DNA from: Candidatus Dojkabacteria bacterium
GTDB lineage: Bacteria; Patescibacteriota; Dojkabacteria; SC72
Direction of reading: 5' to 3'
Length of the DNA: 5,625 nucleotides
NCBI GenBank assembly: GCA_011620305.1
Contig: WOZL01000105.1
Coordinates: forward strand, 1 to 5,625
Under the pieces are notes generated by a model, which saw only the letters and a list, made by a program, of their open reading frames with translations, was not told the origin of the DNA and searched no databases. Positions 1-5,532 of this stretch are shown here, in pieces. The position numbers and the translations under genes were made by a program. How positions within the stretch are numbered: the first letter of the stretch is position 1; each line of letters opens with the position of its first letter.

Positions 1-746
1 ACACTAGTTCCCCCCTGTCTTACTATCAATAGATGATACTGTAAATCAGAAAGCTCAGACTTTAAACCATTGATAGTTCTAGAAACTAACTCCCTACTAT
101 TATACTTCTCATTTAACTCTCTCTGTAACTTAGCTCTTGCGGCTAAAAGGAGATCCTGAGAATCATCCAAATCCTTCTTTTGGACATCTAACTCCTTCTT
201 CTCTTCTACTAACTCCTCCTTGAGTACAGTGAGATTCTCAAACTCACCAGTAATATCAGTAATCTCATCTTTAAGTATAGAGATTGCAGTTCTCTTTACA
301 AAAAGAGATTGTATAACTTCATCAATACCAGTATTAGAAAAGAAAAACTCAACTGAACCAACCCTACTCTCCATATACAACTTACCAGAAATAGAAGCTA
401 AAGATGACCTCTTGGCCTCTAAAATCTCTTCTTTCTCTTTAATCTCTGCTAACTTTTTCTCAATCTCCCTATCCTTAGCCTCTATCTCCTCCTCCATCTT
501 ATTTATCTCCTCTGTGATAAGGCTTATCTGTTTAGAAACAGAGTAATTACTACTCTTAATCTCATCAATACGAGCCTCTATACTCTCCAACTTAGACTCA
601 TTCTCCTCTATCTTTTCTTGTGTTTCTTCTATCTCATTCTCAATCTCGTCTTCAGCAGTTGAGTATGCAGGAGTAAATTGCAAAAGCAAAAAGAAAACAG
701 ATAGTAGCAAAAAAATTATGAAATGTAATATAGGCAGTTTCTTCAT
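1..746 (-). CDS. Secreted coiled-coil protein, EnvC/CwlO/PcsB-like, C-terminus missing
   Basis: My own translation gives 248 residues from an ATG at 746-744, and the frame is still open at the window edge. Residues 1-3 (MKK) are followed by a hydrophobic core at about 5-24 and a plausible signal peptidase site after S-T-A (29-31). A long, highly charged Glu/Lys heptad coiled coil covers about 32-120. A less charged segment at about 120-158 (G-K-L-Y-M-E-S-R, then V-E-F-F-F-S) resembles the hinge of the PcsB/CwlO/EnvC coiled-coil region. A second coiled coil follows to about 240. In these families the coiled coil sits in the periplasm or cell wall, often answers to FtsEX, and carries or activates a peptidoglycan hydrolase. 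The catalytic part (M23, NlpC/P60, SpoIID-like or none) would lie beyond the edge, so enzyme versus activator is undecided. AGGA lies 9 bases before the start, and the gene begins 17 bases after the last pilin-like gene, so co-transcription is likely. The signal peptide and coiled coil are secure; the family is moderately sure. Confidence 0.8.
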   Translation of the reverse strand, partial: MKKLPILHFIIFLLLSVFFLLLQFTPAYSTAEDEIENEIEETQEKIEENESKLESIEARIDEIKSSNYSVSKQISLITEEINKMEEEIEAKDREIEKKLAEIKEKEEILEAKRSSLASISGKLYMESRVGSVEFFFSNTGIDEVIQSLFVKRTAISILKDEITDITGEFENLTVLKEELVEEKKELDVQKKDLDDSQDLLLAARAKLQRELNEKYNSRELVSRTINGLKSELSDLQYHLLIVRQGGTS

Positions 747-763
747 ACGAAATTATCCTATAT

Positions 764-1009
764 TTATACGAAGTAATCAATAAGGGTGCTAATTAGAAGT
801 CCTGCTAATAGAATGAGTACAAGACCAAGTATTGCCCAAGTAAGTGTCCCTTGTGCTTGCTTAACTTTATCAGGATTCCCAGCAGATGTCATCCACATAT
901 ATCCGCCAATAATGATAAAGACTAGTGAAATAACAACACCTATTGGTACTAACCAATCTATTACTGTATCAAATCCTGTAAACAACTCTTCTATCTTTGG
1001 TGGTTCCAT
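764..1009 (-). CDS. Type IV secretion pilin-like two-helix membrane protein (fifth of five)
   Basis: This 81-residue protein has a short acidic N-terminus and two predicted membrane helices, at about 18-39 and 57-78. They are joined by a small polar loop with G44-N-P-D-K48-V, followed by A59-I-L-G-L-V. The same layout occurs in the four genes upstream, so all five are read as paralogous VirB2/TrbC-like pilin subunits (the T4SS pilin family seen in Patescibacteria and mycoplasma integrative elements). Such proteins sit in the inner membrane and can polymerise into an extracellular filament. No cleavable signal peptide precedes helix 1. Its loop (N-P-D-K) matches that of the first pilin-like gene (N-P-D-K-L) more than the G-D-E loops of its nearest neighbours. 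The start lies 16 bases after the previous stop, with AGG 10 bases upstream of the ATG. The coding call is firm, membership of the array is strong, and the pilin role is inferred. Confidence 0.85.
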   Translation of the reverse strand: MEPPKIEELFTGFDTVIDWLVPIGVVISLVFIIIGGYMWMTSAGNPDKVKQAQGTLTWAILGLVLILLAGLLISTLIDYFV

Positions 1010-1025
1010 CTATCTTATACCTAAA

Positions 1026-1298
1026 TTAACTTTGTAACAGAGTATTCGTAATATACTCTACAACTAAAGGTGCAATAAATACAATTACTAAACCCACTAT
1101 TGCAAATATTAAAGACCTAGTTGCATCCTCTACTTTCTCTTCATCTCCCATAGCTAGAATATATTTTATTCCTGCGATAATGAGAGCTGCTATAGCAATT
1201 AAAACTGAAAAACTTATAACTAAATTTACAAGGTGAACAACCAACTCATCCAAGCTCTCAAAGCCTACTGGATTATTTAGAATAGAGAAATCCAACAT
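1026..1298 (-). CDS. Type IV secretion pilin-like two-helix membrane protein (fourth of five)
   Basis: The protein has 90 residues. An amphipathic N-terminal segment of about 22 residues precedes helix 1 (about 24-48), a charged loop (G51-D-E-E-K55-V-E-D-A-T) and helix 2 (about 63-85), which opens with A66-I-V-G-L-V. It is closest to the preceding paralogue: in an ungapped hand alignment of 66 positions over the core, 37 residues are identical. This is probably the youngest duplication in the array. The ATG is preceded by AGGAAG, 10 bases away, and by the stop of the upstream gene 17 bases away. There is no signal peptide. By family analogy it would be an inner-membrane pilin subunit or a minor or assembly variant. 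The sequence alone cannot tell a filament subunit from a small accessory membrane protein. Confidence 0.86.
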   Translation of the reverse strand: MLDFSILNNPVGFESLDELVVHLVNLVISFSVLIAIAALIIAGIKYILAMGDEEKVEDATRSLIFAIVGLVIVFIAPLVVEYITNTLLQS

Positions 1299-1315
1299 CT
1301 ATAAATATCTTCCTA

Positions 1316-1627
1316 TTAAGCAACAATACCTGTTAAGAGTAGTGCTGCCTCAGTCTGAAGAAGATCCTTTAGCACAAATTGCACCATTAATACTGCTATA
1401 AAGGCAATCACTAATCCAACAATTGCGTATGTTAAAGATTTAGTAGCTTTCTCTACCTTTGCCTCATCTCCACTAGCGGTAATGTACATAATACCACTGA
1501 AGATTAATACAGCAACACATATTACTGCTGTAGCACCTATAAGTAGGTTTAGAGCATCAATAATAAGCTTGTTTATATCTGTATATCCTGTCCCTTCTAA
1601 ACCACCAATTATTTTGCGTGGGTCCAT
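1316..1627 (-). CDS. Type IV secretion pilin-like two-helix membrane protein (third of five)
   Basis: The protein has 103 residues: a basic, glycine-containing N-terminus, helix 1 at about 27-50, a loop with G53-D-E-A-K57-V-E-K-A-T, and helix 2 at about 66-87 starting with A68-I-V-G-L-V. Unlike its sister gene downstream it has an extra hydrophobic C-terminal tail (about 91-103, ending in L-L-L-T-G-I-V-A). It follows the longest gap of the cluster, 68 bases, and no purine-rich ribosome binding site precedes its ATG. It may therefore be read from its own transcript start or rely on a leader without a Shine-Dalgarno motif. Paralogy to the flanking genes is clear from the shared loop and helix motifs; a structural pilin function is inferred. 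Confidence 0.86.
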   Translation of the reverse strand: MDPRKIIGGLEGTGYTDINKLIIDALNLLIGATAVICVAVLIFSGIMYITASGDEAKVEKATKSLTYAIVGLVIAFIAVLMVQFVLKDLLQTEAALLLTGIVA

Positions 1628-1695
1628 AAGTAAAAGTTGTAAATAATTTATATATTAATGATTTTATCAAACTAAAGTAATATTAGCAACATCTG
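1628..1695 (-). promoter_or_regulatory. AT-rich 68-base gap, possible weak internal promoter
   Basis: This is the longest gene-free stretch in the window and is very AT-rich. On the coding strand it holds TTGATA (1670-1665), a near match to a -35 box, and TATAAA (1652-1647), a near match to a -10 box. They are only 12 bases apart, which is too short for a standard sigma-70 promoter, so the pair is unlikely to work as such. I see no hairpin with a T tract that would act as a terminator. The gap may separate the first two pilin-like genes from the last three, but nothing here proves that. Confidence 0.2.
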
Positions 1696-2040
1696 CTACA
1701 CTTTCAAGGCAGTTAGAATGGTCTTTATTATGAGACCTGCCACCCATACTATGACTAATCCAATTATTGCACCTGCTAAAGTTCTCTGCCCCTGTTCTAC
1801 CTTTTCTGGATCTCCCGTAGATGTAATTAAGGTTATACCTGAAACGATAATCATAGCTACTGCTACTACAGAACCAAGCCCTATTAAAATATTTATTATA
1901 TCCCTAATCTCTATAGAAAGACCTACCCCTTGTGGATCTGACCATCTCATTGGTAAAGGGACATTAACTTCAAAATTATCACCAAATTTAAAAATGTAGA
2001 AGTAACCAACCCTGCTAAATTTCTTTAAGAAATTCTTCAC
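1696..2040 (-). CDS. Type IV secretion pilin-like two-helix membrane protein (second of five), GTG start
   Basis: The protein has 114 residues. An unusual N-terminal stretch (about 1-45, basic and aromatic at first, then R32-W-S-D-P-Q-G-V) precedes helix 1 (about 49-73), a loop with G76-D-P-E-K80-V-E-Q-G-Q, and helix 2 (about 89-110) containing A91-I-I-G-L-V. The core aligns with the other four paralogues. The chosen start is GTG at 2040-2038, one base after the TAG of the preceding gene (TAGAGTG), with AGG 11 bases upstream; that spacing suggests translational coupling. An internal ATG at 1950-1948 would give an 84-residue protein nearer the size of the two shortest paralogues, but it has no visible ribosome binding site. 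The N-terminal 30 residues are therefore less certain than the rest. It is read as an inner-membrane pilin-like subunit. Confidence 0.82.
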   Translation of the reverse strand: MKNFLKKFSRVGYFYIFKFGDNFEVNVPLPMRWSDPQGVGLSIEIRDIINILIGLGSVVAVAMIIVSGITLITSTGDPEKVEQGQRTLAGAIIGLVIVWVAGLIIKTILTALKV

Positions 2041-2041
2041 T

Positions 2042-2386
2042 CTAAATAAAGCCTAAATTAAATACATTAGAAACTAAACCTAATATTGATACTGATAAAA
2101 GAATAAATACAAGACCAATAATTGCATTAGTAATCATCTCTCTAGCATCTTTTAATTTATCAGGATTACCCTGACTACTTATCATCTTATAACCAGCTAC
2201 TATTATAAGCACAACAGTAGCAAGACCTGCTAATGGTAGAGCTATTGAAATAATATTAGAGGCGAAATCACCTAAAGCATTCCCACTACCTACATTAAAA
2301 ATTCCAGTACCCTCAGAGTTAATATTATCTCCAAGTAATCCTGAGAGAGTATCCTCTGCATAAACTTTGTTAAATATACTATTCAT
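2042..2386 (-). CDS. Type IV secretion pilin-like two-helix membrane protein (first of five)
   Basis: From the ATG at 2386 the protein has 114 residues. A polar, glycine- and asparagine-rich N-terminal region (about 40 residues, including V-Y-A-E-D and G-I-F-N-V-G-S-G-N) is followed by helix 1 (about 45-69), a loop with G73-N-P-D-K77-L-K-D-A, and helix 2 (about 87-109) starting at A88-I-I-G-L-V. The frame can be extended to a TTG at 2404 (120 residues), just after an in-frame TAA. I prefer the ATG because a perfect TATAAT lies 7 bases before it, which would put the transcript start at or next to the ATG. V-Y-A-E-D resembles a signal peptidase site, but the hydrophobic stretch expected before it is absent, so secretion by that route is doubtful. 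As first gene of the array with the longest exposed N-terminus, it could be the major subunit or a tip subunit; this is speculation. Confidence 0.83.
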   Translation of the reverse strand: MNSIFNKVYAEDTLSGLLGDNINSEGTGIFNVGSGNALGDFASNIISIALPLAGLATVVLIIVAGYKMISSQGNPDKLKDAREMITNAIIGLVFILLSVSILGLVSNVFNLGFI

Positions 2387-2393
2387 ACCCTGT

Positions 2394-2422
2394 ATTATAC
2401 ACAATCTTTAAGATTAACTAAA
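2394..2422 (-). promoter_or_regulatory. Putative promoter of the pilin block (TATAAT -10 box)
   Basis: On the coding strand a perfect TATAAT occupies 2399-2394. Seventeen bases upstream is TTTAGT (2422-2417), a poor -35 match of three positions in six. A standard start seven bases past the -10 box would fall at about 2387, immediately before the ATG at 2386, so the mRNA would have essentially no leader. The -35 hexamer overlaps the last codons of the helicase gene. The box is a direct observation; promoter activity is inferred, and in DNA this AT-rich one such hexamer can occur by chance. Confidence 0.4.
2403..2415. repeat. Short perfect inverted repeat, possible operator
   Basis: AATCTT and AAGATT flank a single central base, giving 6-base arms of perfect dyad symmetry. 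The repeat lies in the 13-base space between the helicase stop and the TTG, inside the spacer of the putative promoter at 2394-2422, where a small dimeric regulator could bind. Arms this short and AT-rich can arise by chance. The single-base loop and lack of a T tract argue against a terminator. Confidence 0.25.
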
Positions 2423-5400
2423 CCACAGCATCTTCACATACAGTATTGTAATCACAATATCTACAAAGATAACCTGGGGTAGGTGTAAAATCTTTCTCCT
2501 TAATATTCTCAATTATCTCAACTACTCGATTTTTAGCAGCCTCCTTTCTCTCTTCTGAAACATCTACCTCTACTACCTCTCCATGCTCTACAAATACATA
2601 CTTCGCAGCAATGACTTTAAGTCCTAATTTTTGCTCAGCAAATAGAGCATATAGTGGTAATTGAAGATCTTTTTTAATATTCGCATCATTTTTTACCTTA
2701 CCAGTCTTGTAATCAATTATCTCTACCTCTAACTTCTCCTTACCTTCATTAACAATATCTATCCTATCTATCTTACCCACAAAAACACTCTCTCCTACAT
2801 GTACAGAGAAAGACTCCTCCAAACGGTAAGGCTTTTGGTCTTCGTTATATAGATTTTTGTAATATTTCTTTAACATACTCTTACCTGATAATTTTCTTTT
2901 CTCTTCATGAGCTTTACTATCGTATCCATGAGATAACCAGTGCATATCATATAGCTCTAGAAGTTTTTCCTCGGTAGGTTTCTCTACTATCCCCTCAAAA
3001 CCCTCTCTAGAATCTTTTAGTAAAGTATAGAAATCTTTTAATGTATTATGAATGGTAGAACCAAATGACAAAGAAGCATGTGGCTTAGATGGGACTCTAA
3101 GAACATAGGCGTATTTATACTTCTTAGGACAATCTTCATATGTATTTAACTGTGAGTAACTCACCCTCTTGGTAGTGTCTATATCTTGCATATCCTCCTC
3201 CACTATATCATCTTCTCCCTTGTAATGACTTAATTTCTCCTGTGCTGTTTCTTCAAGTCCTCCGACATCTGGTTTAGCGAATGATTTAGATATATCCCCA
3301 TCTAATATCTCATGTAAGAATATACTTGGCTTCTTTTTTCTTTTAGCATTTCCATAAAAATGTGCAGCTGTTAAATACAACCTCTCTTTTGCCCTAGTTG
3401 CGCCTACATAGAAAAGTCGTCTCTCCTCCTGTATATGCTCCTCCTTACTATCCAAATCTTCTGAGATTGACTCCTTAACTAGCTCCTCTGGCATAGGTAT
3501 CCTATCACTCATATTTCTAGTTGGAAATCTATCTGATACTAGATTACACAGAAATACTACTGGAAACTCTAAACCTTTGGCACTATGTACAGTTAAAATA
3601 TTTACTCCATCAAAATCATCAAAGTCTGACTGTTCTACTGTTGGAGAATCCCCTACTTTAATTGAGTAGTCTAAGTAATCAAGATATTCATACACATTGG
3701 TTTCAATATTATTCTTTTCAAACTCTTTAACCAAATCAAAAAACTTAGTAATATTGGAAACCTTAAATAGATTCTCATTACTCTCATTGTCCAAAAGATA
3801 CTGTATATATCCACTCTCTGTTACAAAGTCATACAGGATTTCTCCTATCGATTTTCCATCTTTCATCATCTTTAGACCATTATCAACTATCAAAAGGAAA
3901 TCACTTATCGATGCAATACTTACAGGTGAGAGAATTTTTTGTATTAGATTACTTTCTTCTACATCTAAGTCATCAATATCCCAATCATCTTCTCCTAATT
4001 TAACCCCCCAGAGTTTTTCTAATTCTTCAAAAAGTGAAAGGTTCTCCTCTCTTGCTAATCTATTAAGCTCTACTATCTCACGAGATGTAAGACCCCATAT
4101 ATCCATCGTAAGAAGCTTGAACATAGCTATACCATCTGTATAGTCAGTTAATATTTTAAGAAATGATATTAAATTCTGTATCTCTTCTCTTGTGTATAGT
4201 CCTCTTTGGCCTCCTAGTTTGTAAGGTATTCCATAGTAGCGAAGAGTTTGTATAAAGATATCTGCTTGTGCATTAGAACGAGTTAATATAGCAAAGTCAG
4301 AAAATGTGTATTTACCCTCATTCTCACTATCTAGAAGAGATGATTGTCCTGATTCATCAAAAGTAATACTTCCCTCACTCTCAGCTTCAATATCTTTGTG
4401 CCCCGTAAGATTAAGAATCTCTTCAGCTATCCATTCAGCCTCTGCATTATCAGTTCCAGCTACTACTAAATTTACTGCATCTTCATCATCCTCTTCGAAA
4501 GCTTTACTTGCAATTAATCTTTTATTTATATTCTCTGTCACCTCTAATCTATATGGGTTGTTATGTTTAATCAACCTATATGCCGAATCTAATATTTCTT
4601 GTCTAGATCTGTAGTTTTGAGTAAGCACTATTTCCTTGGCATCTGGATATCTCTCCTTAAATTGTAGGATGTTAGAGATTGCAGCCCCTCTAAATTTGTA
4701 AATTGCCTGATCATCATCCCCCACTACAGTTAAGTTTCTAGGTAGCTTTCTTTCATTTTTGTAATCTTTGCCTAAAACTAATGTATTTACTAACACGTTC
4801 TGTGTGTAATTAGTATCTTGGAATTCATCTACTAAAATATATTTAAACTTATCCTGATACTTTCTTAACACACTCGGTCTATCTCTAAAAAGTTTTAAGG
4901 TTAAATTTATCAAATCTCCAAAATCTAATTTTGACTCTTCTATCTTAAACTCACTATACATCTTGTATGTCTCTGCTAATTCTTTTAGCTCTTTGTATCT
5001 CTGTTTCTCTTCATCTGTTTTTTGAGGTAGCTCTTTAACAAACTGTAAATAGTCATCTGGTGAGCAGTCCTCATCTTGGAGTCTAGAGAAATGCTTGATT
5101 AAGTCATTGATAAATTGAGTTGGATTACCTTGTGGTCTGAATATATCTAACGGGAAATCGAATATATGTTTGCGCATGAATATATAGCTTTGAGCTTGTG
5201 TCATAAGGGAGTAGTTAGTATCAAGTCCAATGTAGTGCCCATCGTTATGTAATACCCTGTCACAGAATGCATGGAATGTAGATACCCAGGGTTCCTCATA
5301 TCCATACTCCATCTCAATATCTATTCTCTCTACCATCTCCTCTGCTGCTTTTTCTGTAAATGTAAGTGCTAAGATTTCAGCAGGTTTAGCCCACTTTGAT

Positions 5401-5531
5401 TTCATAATATAGATTACTCTTTGAGTAATTACAGATGTCTTACCGGTACCTGCACCAGCTATGATTAAAAGTGGTCCCTCTTTGTGCTCTACCGCTTCTT
5501 TCTGCTTTTCGTTTAGTCGTATTTGATCCAT
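2418..5531 (-). CDS. UvrD/PcrA-like helicase fused to a RecB/AddB-type iron-sulfur nuclease
   Basis: The complete 1037-residue protein carries all superfamily 1A helicase motifs in order: Q motif (L6-N-E-K-Q10), Walker A (A25-G-A-G-T-G-K31-T), Ia (L54-T-F-T-E-K-A-A), II (V234-D-E-F-Q-D-T), III (G271-D-D-D-Q-A-I-Y-K-F-R-G), IV (Q305-N-Y-R-S-R), V (T647-V-H-S-A-K-G-L-E-F) and VI (R704-L-F-Y-V-G-A-T-R-A-K-E-R). A Ser/Asp/Glu-rich linker (about 750-787) leads to a PD-(D/E)XK domain (about 788-1037). Its candidate active-site residues are H828, D922, D940 and K942 (I-D-Y-K-T-G-K), with Q957 and Y961. C801, C1023, C1026 and C1032 (C-x2-C-x5-C) match the [4Fe-4S] staple of AddB and Cas4-type nucleases. 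The expected role is ATP-driven 3'-5' unwinding coupled to cleavage at DNA ends, in recombinational repair or degradation of foreign DNA, as in AddAB or AdnAB. No partner subunit is visible, so it may act alone or with a subunit coded elsewhere. The ATG starts one base after the upstream stop, without a clear ribosome binding site. Acidic insertions at about 379-407 and 513-526 are unusual for UvrD. Confidence 0.95.
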   Translation of the reverse strand: MDQIRLNEKQKEAVEHKEGPLLIIAGAGTGKTSVITQRVIYIMKSKWAKPAEILALTFTEKAAEEMVERIDIEMEYGYEEPWVSTFHAFCDRVLHNDGHYIGLDTNYSLMTQAQSYIFMRKHIFDFPLDIFRPQGNPTQFINDLIKHFSRLQDEDCSPDDYLQFVKELPQKTDEEKQRYKELKELAETYKMYSEFKIEESKLDFGDLINLTLKLFRDRPSVLRKYQDKFKYILVDEFQDTNYTQNVLVNTLVLGKDYKNERKLPRNLTVVGDDDQAIYKFRGAAISNILQFKERYPDAKEIVLTQNYRSRQEILDSAYRLIKHNNPYRLEVTENINKRLIASKAFEEDDEDAVNLVVAGTDNAEAEWIAEEILNLTGHKDIEAESEGSITFDESGQSSLLDSENEGKYTFSDFAILTRSNAQADIFIQTLRYYGIPYKLGGQRGLYTREEIQNLISFLKILTDYTDGIAMFKLLTMDIWGLTSREIVELNRLAREENLSLFEELEKLWGVKLGEDDWDIDDLDVEESNLIQKILSPVSIASISDFLLIVDNGLKMMKDGKSIGEILYDFVTESGYIQYLLDNESNENLFKVSNITKFFDLVKEFEKNNIETNVYEYLDYLDYSIKVGDSPTVEQSDFDDFDGVNILTVHSAKGLEFPVVFLCNLVSDRFPTRNMSDRIPMPEELVKESISEDLDSKEEHIQEERRLFYVGATRAKERLYLTAAHFYGNAKRKKKPSIFLHEILDGDISKSFAKPDVGGLEETAQEKLSHYKGEDDIVEEDMQDIDTTKRVSYSQLNTYEDCPKKYKYAYVLRVPSKPHASLSFGSTIHNTLKDFYTLLKDSREGFEGIVEKPTEEKLLELYDMHWLSHGYDSKAHEEKRKLSGKSMLKKYYKNLYNEDQKPYRLEESFSVHVGESVFVGKIDRIDIVNEGKEKLEVEIIDYKTGKVKNDANIKKDLQLPLYALFAEQKLGLKVIAAKYVFVEHGEVVEVDVSEERKEAAKNRVVEIIENIKEKDFTPTPGYLCRYCDYNTVCEDAVV

Positions 5532-5532
5532 A

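Noticed and set aside
220..546. Plus-strand open frame of 108 codons
   Set aside because: It is antisense to the well-formed coiled-coil gene. Its Ser/Ile/Leu-rich product is what the complement of Glu/Lys heptads gives, and no ribosome binding site or family resemblance supports it.
786..1999. Plus-strand frames over the pilin-like genes (786-1037 and 1718-1999)
   Set aside because: They lie opposite genes whose protein motifs repeat five times on the minus strand; the plus-strand products have no shared motif.
2403..2415. Inverted repeat after the helicase gene as a terminator
   Set aside because: The arms are only 6 AT-rich bases with a one-base loop and no following T tract, so it would not form a stable terminator hairpin.
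2418..3170. C-terminal nuclease domain as a CRISPR Cas4 gene
   Set aside because: The cysteine and catalytic pattern is shared by Cas4 and AddB, but here it is fused in frame to a full UvrD-like helicase, and no repeat array or other cas gene is present.
3697..4143. Plus-strand open frame of 148 codons inside the helicase gene
   Set aside because: It is wholly antisense to the helicase. Its serine-rich product is the complement of acidic codons, and the minus-strand gene has all its motifs.
4306..4614. Plus-strand open frame of 102 codons inside the helicase gene
   Set aside because: It is a shadow of the acidic insertion and flanking helicase codons, with serine runs opposite Glu/Asp codons and no independent support.
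764..5531. Cluster as a complete conjugative element or type IV secretion system
   Set aside because: Only pilin-like subunits are seen. No VirB4, VirD4, VirB6, relaxase, integrase or attachment site lies in the window.
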